Source: Atopobium deltae
GTDB taxonomy: Bacteria; Actinomycetota; Coriobacteriia; Coriobacteriales; Atopobiaceae
Length of the DNA stretch: 64,000 bases
NCBI RefSeq assembly: GCF_001552785.1
Contig: NZ_KQ959486.1
Span: 35,039-99,038 of the forward strand
Direction: 5' to 3'
Each line of letters opens with the position of its first letter. Positions within the stretch are counted from its first letter, which is position 1. The notes under the pieces were generated by a model that was not told the origin of the DNA, did not search any database, and saw only the letters and a list, made by a program, of their open reading frames with translations. A program made the translations under genes and the position numbers. Below, one piece after another: positions 1-8,975 of the stretch.

Positions 1-283
1 GGCCTTCTTCAATGAGAGCCGAAATTGCCTTACGTACCGTTCCGCGTGACAAGCTGTATCGCTTGGCGAGCTTGTGCTCGGAAGCAATTCGCTGTCCGGA
101 AACCAATTCGTGTCGATAAATTTTTTCGCGCAGATCGCTTGCCAACTGAGCATGCAGCGACGTTTTGCCTGCCGCTGTTGCGGGCTTGTTTGGCGCCGCG
201 ACTGCGGACTTGTTTGGCACCGCTGTTGCGGGCTTGTTTGGCAGTGCGGGTTTATTCGATGTTGAAGGCTTGTGATCTGACAT
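1..283 (-). CDS. GntR-family transcriptional regulator, N-terminal part (cut by window edge)
   Basis: Reading the minus strand from an ATG at 283 gives an open frame that runs off the left edge after about 94 codons. Residues 1-40 are a low-complexity Pro/Asn/Lys/Ala tail with near-repeats of PNKPATA. After this comes a winged-helix start typical of GntR regulators (LHAQLASDLREKIYRHELVS, then IASEHKLAKRYSLSRGTVRK and AISALIEEG). That arrangement matches the DNA-binding domain that contacts an operator in this family. The effector domain lies outside the window, so the ligand cannot be said. No convincing Shine-Dalgarno precedes the ATG. The Asn-Lys-Pro repeats are encoded by imperfect tandem copies between about 175 and 250, so the N-terminal tail probably grew by duplication. 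Confidence 0.8.
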   Translation of the reverse strand, partial: MSDHKPSTSNKPALPNKPATAVPNKSAVAAPNKPATAAGKTSLHAQLASDLREKIYRHELVSGQRIASEHKLAKRYSLSRGTVRKAISALIEEG

Positions 284-370
284 ATCTATGCGGCCTGCGT
301 CTTCTGCAAAAAGCTTTTAAGCGGCGAGGTAAATGAACGCGAAAGCGGAGTATGCTGGTAGGTGTGGGGC

Positions 371-455
371 TGGTAGGGGCGGCGGGACTCGAACCCGCAA
401 GCCTCACGGCCGAGGATTTTAAGTCCTCTGCGTATGCCAATTCCGCCACGCCCCC
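371..455 (-). tRNA. tRNA-Leu (anticodon TAA)
   Basis: The minus strand folds as a class II tRNA. The acceptor stem starts GGGGGCG, the anticodon stem GAGGA/TCCTC carries loop CTTAAAA with anticodon TAA, there is a short variable arm, and the T arm is GCGGGTTCGAGTCCCGC. The 3' CCA is encoded at 371-373. Confidence 0.95.
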
Positions 456-474
456 ACATAAGCACGCAATTATC

Positions 475-1710
475 CTACAACAGTTGTGCTTTTTGTTCTA
501 GCCATTCCACAAAACTTTGGTTTTCTCGGCAGGCCTGATGAACAGCACAGGCCACACCCTGCAGCAAATCATGCTCGCTGACCTGCATAACGTTGATTTC
601 TGCTATCGATAAGATCGCGTCGAGTATCATCGTGCCACCAAAGATGACGGGGGCACGCTGCGGCTGCAGGCCTACGATCTTCTCGCGCTGCTCCTCGGTC
701 TTATCGCCCAGCTCCTCGAGCCAGGCGCGCACATGAAAGTTATCCAATTTTGCCAAGTGCACACGGCTTGCGTCATAAGGCACGAGTTTATTTTCCATCG
801 CAACCAACGAGGTAGCTGTGCCTCCGACGGCGACAAAGTGCAGATTATCAGGCTTGGACGCAACCCTAAGGTAGCTCGGCGGCACTCGCTCAGGCAGCGT
901 GTCGTCGTACAGCCACGAAGCGCGTTTGTAGACCACGTCACAGCAATAGTCGTACGCTTCCTGAATCTCATCTACCGATAACGAATCTTGGCCCAGTAAA
1001 AAGGTATCGGTTAGGCGCCGCGCGCCCAGCTGCATGGAGCACAGTTTGTGAATCGTGATCGTGTGGTCTGCGTGTTGTGTGCCGTAGATAAGTTCGGTCG
1101 AACCGCCACCGCAGTCGCACACCAGCAGGGGCTTGTCGATAAAATCGCGCGAAACAGCCGAAAACGTAAGGTAGGCCTCGAGCTCGCCCGAAAGTATCTG
1201 CGGGTCTAAACCGAGCTCACGAAGTGCATCGAGGAGCTCATCGGCGTTTTGCGCATCGCGCGCGGCGCTCGTCAGCGTGCAGACGAAGCGGAGTTCAGGC
1301 TGAGGTTGAGGCTGGTTTTGCGTTTGGCTTTGCGGTTGGTTTTGCGCCCAGTCGCGCGCTTGTTGCACAAAGTTCTTAACAGCAGCAATCGTACGCTGCA
1401 TTGCCTTACCCGAAAGCAAGTTCTGGTGCTCTTCGTTCTGGTAGCCTTCGACGAGCTCACCCAACACACCTAAGTTCCACTCGTTCTGAAGCTCTACGCT
1501 CTCATCCTGCTGACCCTCGCCCTCGTCCTGCTCACAGGAGTCCTCAAACGAGGGATCCCAAAACTCAGGCACGATCGTCGAAAGCCCCTCGCCAAGATTA
1601 CAAATGACCGAAGAAACCTTTTCAAAGGTGCAGAGTTTCTCGTCATCAAACTGCGCAAGCGCCAAACGCGCCGTAACGGTTCCAATATCGATACATGCGA
1701 TGTTATACAT
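475..1710 (-). CDS. Ppx/GppA-family phosphatase (exopolyphosphatase / pppGpp phosphohydrolase)
   Basis: A 411-residue protein with the ASKHA-fold features of the Ppx/GppA family: a first phosphate-binding segment at residues 7-17 (IDIGTVTARLA) and a second, CDCGGGSTEL, at 198-207, with a Gly-rich adenosine-like motif VAVGGTATS further on. Family members hydrolyse terminal phosphate from polyphosphate or pppGpp in the cytoplasm; which substrate is used here cannot be told. Residues 123-138 are a Gln/Pro-rich insert (QNQPQSQTQ type) not expected in the family and probably a linker loop. The start ATG has a CGGAG Shine-Dalgarno. It lies downstream of the FtsB-like gene on the same strand, in the mazG-ftsB-ppx order often seen in actinobacteria. 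Confidence 0.88.
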   Translation of the reverse strand: MYNIACIDIGTVTARLALAQFDDEKLCTFEKVSSVICNLGEGLSTIVPEFWDPSFEDSCEQDEGEGQQDESVELQNEWNLGVLGELVEGYQNEEHQNLLSGKAMQRTIAAVKNFVQQARDWAQNQPQSQTQNQPQPQPELRFVCTLTSAARDAQNADELLDALRELGLDPQILSGELEAYLTFSAVSRDFIDKPLLVCDCGGGSTELIYGTQHADHTITIHKLCSMQLGARRLTDTFLLGQDSLSVDEIQEAYDYCCDVVYKRASWLYDDTLPERVPPSYLRVASKPDNLHFVAVGGTATSLVAMENKLVPYDASRVHLAKLDNFHVRAWLEELGDKTEEQREKIVGLQPQRAPVIFGGTMILDAILSIAEINVMQVSEHDLLQGVACAVHQACRENQSFVEWLEQKAQLL

Positions 1711-1768
1711 GAGTATTCTCCGACCTACGCGAGGGGTACTCCCAACCTATATATGGGCGTGTCCTGGC

Positions 1769-2416
1769 TTATACATGGGTCTTGCTCGGCTTGTACATGA
1801 AGAATTTATCCAGCACATTTATGTACCACGGATTTTTTGTTTTAACCTCTTCCAGCTCGTCCTTAGAGGCGCCCGCGTCGGCCTCGCCGTTGGTGGTCGT
1901 CTTGCCTTTGATGGTCACCGAGGTCTCATTGGCCTTGACGTAGCCGCGCTTTCGAGCCTCATCCTCGATGCCCTCTTGGCTCTGCAGACGGTCGACCTCG
2001 CTTTGCAGCTTCTTGTTTTGCTCGGCGAGCACCTGGAGCTGCAAAGCGTACAGCTGCTTGTCCCGATAGGCCGTGTACCACACCTTCACGGGGCTATAAA
2101 ATGCGATGACGAGAAGACCGAGCGTGATGGCTGCCACCACCAAAACGCGAAGGTGGCCAAGCGAGGCGTACCAGTTGCCTATGCGCTGCAAAAGCGTTGG
2201 CTTTTTGTCCTGCGGGCGTACGATGCGATTTTTTTGCTGTGGGCGTTCGGTGACAGGGCGGGAGCTTGCGGAACGAGTGTTAGAGGGAAGCGTACTGCTG
2301 AGGCGCTCGCCGATACCGCGACCAGCGCGGCTTGAGCGCACAGCTCCGCGGCCACCGCGGACAGCTCGGCCTTTAAACAGGCTCTCTAAAAAAGGTATGT
2401 AGTCAGTCAATGCCAT
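1769..2416 (-). CDS. Septum formation initiator family protein (FtsB/DivIC-like)
   Basis: About 215 residues from the ATG at 2416 (an upstream in-frame ATG at 2446 has no better ribosome site). The N-terminal 80 residues are basic and Arg/Ser/Pro-rich, presumably cytoplasmic. One membrane segment follows (about residues 91-110, LVVAAITLGLLVIAFY), then a coiled coil rich in Gln/Leu (about 118-145) and a short C-terminal extension with KANETSVTIKG. This is the architecture of FtsB/DivIC proteins, which bridge the divisome on the outer face of the membrane through the coiled coil. The long basic N-terminus is typical of actinobacterial members. It sits between mazG and a Ppx/GppA gene, all on the minus strand. 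Confidence 0.82.
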   Translation of the reverse strand: MALTDYIPFLESLFKGRAVRGGRGAVRSSRAGRGIGERLSSTLPSNTRSASSRPVTERPQQKNRIVRPQDKKPTLLQRIGNWYASLGHLRVLVVAAITLGLLVIAFYSPVKVWYTAYRDKQLYALQLQVLAEQNKKLQSEVDRLQSQEGIEDEARKRGYVKANETSVTIKGKTTTNGEADAGASKDELEEVKTKNPWYINVLDKFFMYKPSKTHV

Positions 2417-2461
2417 GGTTGTTTCGTTTCTGCTTCGATGTGGCATGCGGGTGCGTACATA

Positions 2462-3628
2462 TTAGCGTGTATCTTCTGCTTTCCCTATTATAGCCTTAGA
2501 TTCGCACCACCATTGTTTGCAAGATTCGCCAGCGGTGGCGGATATGGAAGAGCTGGCGGGTGCGTCGGGCACGTCATGCTCGTTGACCTTGGCTTTCCAT
2601 GCCTTGTGTTCAACGTATGCCCAACGCTGCATAAGCTTGGTGGTATACGCTCGCAGCGCCGTCTCGGCATCTATCCCCTGCTGTTGAGCTTGCTGCGTCA
2701 ACAAAAACAACAGCTCGCCAAGAGACTCTGGATTTAGCGGTGTGCCGAGCGAAACTGTAGTGTACTCACCCGCCGGAGCGTTTGACCCCGCGACGATTTG
2801 CTCGGAGCACAACTCCTCCATCAAAAGTCCAGCTTTACGCAGGCGTTTTCCCACTTTTTGCGCCTGCATAAGTGCGGGAAACGTCTTAGGGATGCTGGCG
2901 AGAAGACCTTCGGGCTTGGGCGCGACGGCTCGAACCGTGGCTTGATTCGCGCCTTGCTCCGCAGCTTGGATTGAACGCTCGCGCTCTTCATCTTTGACCT
3001 TCTCCCAGAGCGCAAGAACATCATCGATACTGTGCGCATGCTGGTCGGCAAAAATGTGGGGGTGACGTCGCACGAGTTTCTCGTTAAGCTGCTCGCAAAT
3101 ATCATCGATGGTAAACTCATCGGTATCAGAGGCGATTTGTGCATGTATCACTACCTGCATGAGTACGTCGCCGAGCTCCTCTTGCAGATGCTCAATGGCA
3201 TCAGTTGACGCGCTGCGGTCTGCTTCTGCGCTGGCATCCGTCACACTGGGGATCGATGCATCAAGCTCACTCAGCGCATCGAAGGCCTCGTAAGCTTCTT
3301 CGATCATATTTTTTGCAATCGATTGGTGAGTTTGCTCTTTGTCCCAGGGACATCCGTCGCTCTGGCGCAAGCGCCAAATGGTCCGAACCAGGCGGTCAAA
3401 CGATGCATGGGCACCAGGGGCACCTGCGCGCTTTTGCGTTTGCTCGTCGGCATACTGTACGAGCTCGCGGGTATCGCCAGCCTTCTCGCTAGCAGCATCG
3501 CCAGCCTTCTCGGCGGCAGTACCGCTGGTCTTCTCGGCAGGCGTCTCGCACTGCTGATCGCGTGTCTCGCACTGCTGATCGGGCAGCTCGCTCAGCTCAC
3601 GCACCTCATTATTCTTCATCATCGCCAC
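2462..3628 (-). CDS. mazG: MazG nucleoside triphosphate pyrophosphohydrolase
   Basis: A protein of up to 388 residues; Met-1, -3 or -4 could be the start, and the gene overlaps the end of mfd by up to 20 bases. The MazG fold begins near residue 77 (FDRLVRTIWRLR, then CPWDKEQTHQS) and carries the metal-binding acidic motifs EEAYEAFDAL (110-119) and EELGDVL (150-156). MazG hydrolyses NTPs to NMP and pyrophosphate, for house-cleaning and (p)ppGpp control. Two things are odd. Residues 17-55 are low-complexity, made of a repeated DQQCET unit (a 20-bp tandem duplication near 3545-3585) followed by three AEK(A/T) units encoded by three successive copies of the CTTCTCG motif. There is also a 20-residue Ser/Asp/Ala insert (about 124-143) between the two acidic motifs. 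Confidence 0.9.
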   Translation of the reverse strand: MAMMKNNEVRELSELPDQQCETRDQQCETPAEKTSGTAAEKAGDAASEKAGDTRELVQYADEQTQKRAGAPGAHASFDRLVRTIWRLRQSDGCPWDKEQTHQSIAKNMIEEAYEAFDALSELDASIPSVTDASAEADRSASTDAIEHLQEELGDVLMQVVIHAQIASDTDEFTIDDICEQLNEKLVRRHPHIFADQHAHSIDDVLALWEKVKDEERERSIQAAEQGANQATVRAVAPKPEGLLASIPKTFPALMQAQKVGKRLRKAGLLMEELCSEQIVAGSNAPAGEYTTVSLGTPLNPESLGELLFLLTQQAQQQGIDAETALRAYTTKLMQRWAYVEHKAWKAKVNEHDVPDAPASSSISATAGESCKQWWCESKAIIGKAEDTR

Positions 3629-6600
3629 CTATTTCCTCAAGCAACCCTAGGGCCGCGGGAACAATATCTTCGTCCGCCCGATGCAATGGATACGTCAGCT
3701 TTTTTGACTTCACAAACACGCGCGCCCCGCGCTTTTGCAACGCGGCGGCTGTTACACGTGAAACCTCGAGCCCCAGATACACGAGGCGACCCTCACTCAA
3801 CGAGATCGCCGTCGCGCCCAAGCGCTGCGCGCGAATGCGAAGACGCGCACGATCAAAGAGGTTGCGCCCCGCTTCCAAAAGCTCGCCATAACGCTGCTCG
3901 GTTGCGGCTTCCAGCTCATTAATCTGCTGCAGACTCGTGAAGGACGCGAGCTGCCTATACAATACGACGCGCTTATCGACATCGGGAATGTAATCCGCGT
4001 CAAGGTAAAAATCAGCGGGTAGATTGATGCTTACCTCGGTCGGCGCCAGCAAGGGCTGCTCGCCGTGCGCCTCGCTTACGGCCTCGCTCAGCATCTGCGT
4101 AAACAGATCGAAGCCAACACTCGACAAATTGCCGTGCTGCTCGGCGCCCATCAGCGAACCAGCGCCGCGAATCTCTAGGTCACGCATGGCAATGCGCATG
4201 CCACTTCCCAGCTCCTGATACTCGTTAATGGCCGTCAAACGGTCGATCGCCTCGGGTGTGAGCACCGACGCCGCTGGGAACATAAAGTACGCGTACGCCT
4301 GAATGCGCCCGCGACCCACGCGCCCCTTGAGCTGGTACAGCTGCGCCAAACCCAGACGCTGCGAGTCCTCAATAATCAGCGTGTTGGTGTGGGGGTTATC
4401 GATACCGCTTTCGATAATCGTCGTGGCGATAAGAACGTCGATTTCGTGCGCCTCAAAGCGCATCATCACATCTTCCGTCTCGCGCGCGCTCATCTTGCCG
4501 TGGGCCACACCGATGCGCGCCTCGGGTGCTGCTTGCATAACGCGTTCGACTGCCTCGTCGATGGTGTTGACGCGGTTGGACACGTAGTAGACCTGCCCCT
4601 TGCGCGCCAGCTCAGCGCGAATCGCCGATGAAACCGTATCCAAATTGTACTCACTGACCTGCACTTTTACGGGAATTCGCCCTGGCGGAGGCGTCAAAAT
4701 CAGTGACATATCGCGCACGCCACTCATCGCCATTTGCATCGTTCGCGGAATGGGCGTCGCCGAAAGCGTGAGCACGTCAACCTGTTCGCGCATGTTTTTG
4801 AGCTGCTCTTTGTGTTGCACGCCAAAGCGCTGCTCTTCGTCGATGATGATAAGCCCTAGGTCGCGCGGATTCACATCGCTGGAAAGCAGACGATGCGTAC
4901 CCACGAGCACCTTGACCTCGCCCGAGGCAAAGCCCTCAAGTGCACGGCGCTGCTTGGCGGGCGTTACAAAACGCGAAAGCACACGAACGTCCACGTCAAA
5001 AGGCACAAAGCGATTAAAGAAGGTCTGAAAATGCTGCTCGGCCAAAATGGTGGTCGGGCACAAAATCATGACCTGTCGCCCATCCGTCACCGTCTTAAAT
5101 GCCGCACGCAGCGCCACCTCGGTTTTGCCAAAGCCAACGTCACCGCACAGCAAACGATCCGTGGGGCGAGTTGATTCCATGTCGGCCTTGATATCCAGAA
5201 GCGCACGCGTTTGGTCGGCCGTCAGCTCGTAGGGGAAGCTCGCTTCCATCTCGTGCTGGGCAGGTGTGTCGGGTGCGCAGGCGTGTCCTGCAACCGAAGC
5301 GCGTCTCGTATACAGATCCACCAGGTCAAAGGCCAATTTTTTGGCACTCTTGCGGGCCTTGCTCGTCGCGAGAGACCAGTCCGCCGTATTCAGACGTGTC
5401 AGGCGCGGGCTCGCCCCATCGGGACCAACATAGCGAGAAAGGCGATTGACCTGCTCAAGCGGCACGAAGAGTTTATCGTCATGCGCATATTCCAGCAAAA
5501 AATAATCGCGCATTCGCCCCGCGACCTCTTGACGCACAATGTCCTTAAACAGCGCGATGCCGTGCGTGGCGTGCACCACGTAATCGCCCGGCTTAAACGG
5601 GAAGGTCACGGTGGTGGGATCGATTTGTTTGTGCGTCGCATGTTTGGCCATACGCTGCGTTAAATCAGCTACCGAGAAGACCGCGAGCTTTGCCTCAGGA
5701 AACACGCTTCCCGCAGGAAGCGGCAGGTCAACAAAGGTGACAACGCCGCGCTGCAGGGGTTTTTCGTCGGAGGCACCACTCGAACCCAGCGCGCCACCTG
5801 AAGCACCGCTCGCACGTCGCTCACAAAACAGAATGTGCTCGTCGTTAAACGAAAGCTCCAGCGACTCGCGAGCCGAGCGCTCGGGAACAGCAAACACGAC
5901 CTGCATGTTATTCTCGACACACTGTCGAACACGATTGATGAGCTTGGCGTGACTTCCCGCAACGGCGGGCTGGCGAGCCTCGAGCTTTTGCACAGAGTTG
6001 TCTTGCGTGCGCAGGATGGACGATAAGGATAGGCGCTGCTGCATGCCAAAATCCATCTGACGCGCGTCACTAAACAGCCCCTTGGTCGAGGCGCGAGCCG
6101 CAGACGCCGCAGCTAGAAGTTCGTCTTCTTTGCGCTGGCAATCATCAAACAGGGCGCGCGGTTCCGAAAGAATAACGAGCGTCTCCTGGCTCATGTGCTC
6201 AAAAACGCTCGCCGAGCCGCCATACAACTCGGGCAGGTACTTATCCAGATGCGGAGCGCTTGAACGAGCCTCAATAAGCTCTAGATCCGCAGCTATTTGA
6301 CTATCTTCCTGCGCGTCGTTGTACAGGGCATGCCGTGCGCGGGTGATGGTCTTATCGGTAAGGGCAATTTCGCGACAGGCGGCAACCGTTACCGAATCGA
6401 CATCGGCAATCGTTTGCCTGGTCGAGGCCACCATTTTGCGGATGCGGTCGATTTGATCGCCAAAAAATTCGATGCGGACGGGTGAGGTGTGCTGCGCGGG
6501 AAACACGTCCACCGCGTCCCCACGAATGTGAAACGTGCCTGGGGTTGCCACGTCTTGATCATCGGCATAACCCAGGCCAACAAGCAACTCGCCCATTTCT

Positions 6601-7133
6601 TCGAAGGGAACCTCGTCGCCCACGTCGAAGCGCGATGGCGCCCACCAATCCACCCCCACGGGCGGCACGCGACGCATGAGTGCATGGGCACTTGCGACCA
6701 CTACGCAGGGTTTTGCCTGCGCAAGCAACCACAGAGCTTCAGCGCGCGCTCCCACAACGGCGCTGTCAATGGGAGTATCTGACCAGGGAAAATCTGTGCA
6801 CGCAGGAAAATGGCGTACGTTTTCTACCCCGAGCCAGCTGCTCAGGGCACGCGTGGCACGCTGTGCGGTTTCCTCGCCAGGGACAATAAAAAGCATGGGA
6901 CGGGGGTCGTGCGCCCACACCGATGCCACCACCAGCGGGCGCGCCGACTGCACGACAGCGAGCGTCGCATCGTTTTGTGCCGCAAGCTGGCGCATGGTTT
7001 GCGCCATCGCGGGTGCTTGCAAAAGGCTTTGAGCAATAGTTTGTATCAGCACACGATCTCCGAACACGATCTTGGGGCGCGACTTGGGACGCAACATCCC
7101 GAGCGCGGTTAGTCCCACTTGGTCTGCAAACAC
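3609..7133 (-). CDS. mfd: Transcription-repair coupling factor Mfd
   Basis: 1174 residues, the usual Mfd length. The N-terminal UvrB-homology region is followed by the RNA polymerase interaction domain (FKPGDYVVHATHGIALF), then superfamily 2 translocase motifs: Walker A GDVGFGKTEVALRA, the Walker B variant IIDEEQRFGV, and LSATPIPRTMQMA. The TRG-type segment and C-terminal autoinhibitory domain follow. Mfd removes RNA polymerase stalled at lesions and recruits UvrA. The start is a GTG at 7133 with a good GGGAG site. The gene is divergent from nth across 91 bp that contain a TATAAT-like box for mfd and a CTTCTCGG near-copy of the dispersed motif. mazG overlaps its 3' end. Confidence 0.97.
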   Translation of the reverse strand: MFADQVGLTALGMLRPKSRPKIVFGDRVLIQTIAQSLLQAPAMAQTMRQLAAQNDATLAVVQSARPLVVASVWAHDPRPMLFIVPGEETAQRATRALSSWLGVENVRHFPACTDFPWSDTPIDSAVVGARAEALWLLAQAKPCVVVASAHALMRRVPPVGVDWWAPSRFDVGDEVPFEEMGELLVGLGYADDQDVATPGTFHIRGDAVDVFPAQHTSPVRIEFFGDQIDRIRKMVASTRQTIADVDSVTVAACREIALTDKTITRARHALYNDAQEDSQIAADLELIEARSSAPHLDKYLPELYGGSASVFEHMSQETLVILSEPRALFDDCQRKEDELLAAASAARASTKGLFSDARQMDFGMQQRLSLSSILRTQDNSVQKLEARQPAVAGSHAKLINRVRQCVENNMQVVFAVPERSARESLELSFNDEHILFCERRASGASGGALGSSGASDEKPLQRGVVTFVDLPLPAGSVFPEAKLAVFSVADLTQRMAKHATHKQIDPTTVTFPFKPGDYVVHATHGIALFKDIVRQEVAGRMRDYFLLEYAHDDKLFVPLEQVNRLSRYVGPDGASPRLTRLNTADWSLATSKARKSAKKLAFDLVDLYTRRASVAGHACAPDTPAQHEMEASFPYELTADQTRALLDIKADMESTRPTDRLLCGDVGFGKTEVALRAAFKTVTDGRQVMILCPTTILAEQHFQTFFNRFVPFDVDVRVLSRFVTPAKQRRALEGFASGEVKVLVGTHRLLSSDVNPRDLGLIIIDEEQRFGVQHKEQLKNMREQVDVLTLSATPIPRTMQMAMSGVRDMSLILTPPPGRIPVKVQVSEYNLDTVSSAIRAELARKGQVYYVSNRVNTIDEAVERVMQAAPEARIGVAHGKMSARETEDVMMRFEAHEIDVLIATTIIESGIDNPHTNTLIIEDSQRLGLAQLYQLKGRVGRGRIQAYAYFMFPAASVLTPEAIDRLTAINEYQELGSGMRIAMRDLEIRGAGSLMGAEQHGNLSSVGFDLFTQMLSEAVSEAHGEQPLLAPTEVSINLPADFYLDADYIPDVDKRVVLYRQLASFTSLQQINELEAATEQRYGELLEAGRNLFDRARLRIRAQRLGATAISLSEGRLVYLGLEVSRVTAAALQKRGARVFVKSKKLTYPLHRADEDIVPAALGLLEEIGGDDEE

Positions 7134-7224
7134 GATCTCCCGAGAAGTTCACTCTACCGACTACAATTATAAAGCGAGGGAATAGTATTACTATACGGTA
7201 CGAGCGGCAAAAGAGGGTGGCGCT

Positions 7225-8010
7225 TTGACACAAGAATCAAAAAAGGCAAAACGCGAGCGTGTGCTTGCCATATGCCAGCGCATGAACCAGCGCTACCCCG
7301 CCGCCGAATGCGCGCTGCACTACACCGACCCCTTTACCCTGGTCATCGCGGTGCTTTTATCGGCACAAACGACCGATAAGGCCGTCAACTTGGTGACCCC
7401 CACTTTGTTTGAGCGCTGGCCAACACCCGCGGACATGGCCGCAGCGCCCGTCGCAGAAGTCGCCGAGATTATCCACCGACTGGGATTTTACAAAACCAAG
7501 TCCCGCCACGTCGTCGAATGCGCGCAAAAAATCGTTGCGGATTTTGACGGCAGCGTCCCCCGCACGATGGATGAGCTCACAACCCTGCCAGGCGTGGGCC
7601 GAAAAACGGCCAATATCGTGCTCAATAATGCGTTTGGTATCGTCGAGGGCATTGCGGTCGATACCCACGTGTTTCGCATTGCCACGCGCTTGGGTCTTAC
7701 CCGCGCCGCGACACCCGCGGCTGCCGAGAAGGACCTGCTCGAGATCATCCCCCATGAATTGTGGGGTCCCGTCAATCATCAGTGGGTGTTATTCGGTCGA
7801 GAAATTTGCGACGCACGCAAGCCGCACTGCGACGAGTGCCCTTTGCTTGATTTGTGTCCTAGTGCATTTAAGGTCAGCGGCAATCCTAAACCTCATCGGT
7901 CGAGAAAATCGACGGGGTCCGCAGCGTCCACAGCGAGAAAATCATCCGCGTCGAGAAAATCGTCGAAACGAGCAGCGTCGACGAAGTCCGCGCCAAAATC
8001 GCAAGTCTAA
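7225..8010 (+). CDS. nth: Endonuclease III
   Basis: 261 residues from a TTG start at 7225, chosen because AGAGGGTGG lies 5-9 bases upstream. The helix-hairpin-helix motif LPGVGRKTAN (121-130) contains catalytic Lys-127, and AVDTHVFR contains catalytic Asp-146. The [4Fe-4S] ligands are Cys-195, -202, -205 and -211 in the canonical C-X6-C-X2-C-X5-C spacing. The enzyme excises oxidised pyrimidines and nicks the abasic site. After residue 216 there is a non-family tail of about 45 residues, rich in Ser/Lys/Arg/Ala and encoded by repeated TCGAGAAAATC units. The tail is probably disordered and DNA-binding, and it looks like repeat expansion at the gene end. The gene converges on mutY. Confidence 0.96.
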   Translation: MTQESKKAKRERVLAICQRMNQRYPAAECALHYTDPFTLVIAVLLSAQTTDKAVNLVTPTLFERWPTPADMAAAPVAEVAEIIHRLGFYKTKSRHVVECAQKIVADFDGSVPRTMDELTTLPGVGRKTANIVLNNAFGIVEGIAVDTHVFRIATRLGLTRAATPAAAEKDLLEIIPHELWGPVNHQWVLFGREICDARKPHCDECPLLDLCPSAFKVSGNPKPHRSRKSTGSAASTARKSSASRKSSKRAASTKSAPKSQV

Positions 8011-8055
8011 GCGCGCGCAACTTAAGCGCGCACAACTTAAACGCGCACAACTTAA
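8011..8055. repeat. Three tandem 15-bp units joining nth and mutY
   Basis: Units GCGCGCGCAACTTAA, GCGCGCACAACTTAA and ACGCGCACAACTTAA lie head to tail from the base after the nth stop. The last unit contains the mutY stop codon (8052-8054 on the minus strand). No hairpin terminator separates the convergent genes. Confidence 0.9.
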
Positions 8056-8975
8056 GCTTGCCAACCTGCGGCCGTTTTGTGGCAAAATCCCTCTTTTTGA
8101 AGCTCAGATAAAATCTGTGAGAACTCGCCCTTCTCGACATCGGGGCGACCCGCTTTGTGCTCATGCTCATTGAGCAACAACGCAAGACTTAGCTCGTCAA
8201 GCGCCTGTTTATCGCGACGTACCTGCAACAAAATACGCACCAACGCTGCTCGTTTTTGACGATGAGAGCCCTCAAACTGCGATTGCTTCGCGTGCGTCGC
8301 CGAACGCCTCGAGGGGTTCGGCAGCGTCTTCTTCAGGTAGGCGCCGTAGTCCAAAAGCGCATAATACCAACTCCGCGGATCGTCGGCGGGGTTTGACGCA
8401 TCCGCAGGACAGGTCTTCTCGACAAGGGCAATCAGTTGCGCGTCGCTTACCTTGTGCTGCTCGGGAAAAAATTCGTGCAAAAAGACGGTACGGACGTTGG
8501 TCTCCACGTATATGCTCGGTAAATTAAAGGCAAACGCGCGAATGCCCGCCGCAGTTGCCGCTCCAATACCTGGCAAACTCACCAGATCTGCGATCTCTCG
8601 TGGGAAGTGGCTATCGAGAAACTCGGCGGACTCGAAGGCATGCTCGACGCTGCGCTCGGAATCGCTGTGTGCGCGATCCATCAGTTGCTGTGCCGCTCGA
8701 TGAAGCGAAAGTGCGCGGCGGTTATAGCCGAGTCCCTGCCACTCATCCAATACATCGGCAGAATCGGCCGCGGCAAGTGTTGGCACGTTGGGAAAGCGCT
8801 GCATCCAGTGCTGCCAACGGCCATCCACACGTGAAACTTGCGTTTGCTGCAGCATGACTTCGCTTATCCAGATGGCATAGGGATCGCGCGTGTTTCGCCA
8901 GGGTAGGTCTCGATACAGGAGTTTTCCCTGTTCAAGGACACGTTTTCGGAATGCTGCGAGTTTCTCGCTATTCAT
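8052..8975 (-). CDS. MutY-like HhH-GPD DNA glycosylase lacking the iron-sulfur cluster
   Basis: 307 residues from the ATG at 8975, which overlaps the stop of the Rrf2 gene by 8 bases; a longer upstream frame is out of family. MutY features are clear: PWRNTRDPYAIWISEVMLQQ with Glu-39 at the adenine-site acid, and the helix-hairpin-helix LPGIGAATAAG (134-144). Two features are missing. The segment aligned to the catalytic LDGNV of MutY reads VETNV, so Glu-159 replaces the catalytic Asp. The four-cysteine iron-sulfur loop is replaced by KKTLPNPSRRSATHAKQSQF. Only two cysteines remain in the whole protein. Cluster-less MutY-type proteins are known, but substrate specificity here is uncertain: it could repair A:8-oxoG or another mismatch. 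Confidence 0.85.
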   Translation of the reverse strand: MNSEKLAAFRKRVLEQGKLLYRDLPWRNTRDPYAIWISEVMLQQTQVSRVDGRWQHWMQRFPNVPTLAAADSADVLDEWQGLGYNRRALSLHRAAQQLMDRAHSDSERSVEHAFESAEFLDSHFPREIADLVSLPGIGAATAAGIRAFAFNLPSIYVETNVRTVFLHEFFPEQHKVSDAQLIALVEKTCPADASNPADDPRSWYYALLDYGAYLKKTLPNPSRRSATHAKQSQFEGSHRQKRAALVRILLQVRRDKQALDELSLALLLNEHEHKAGRPDVEKGEFSQILSELQKEGFCHKTAAGWQA

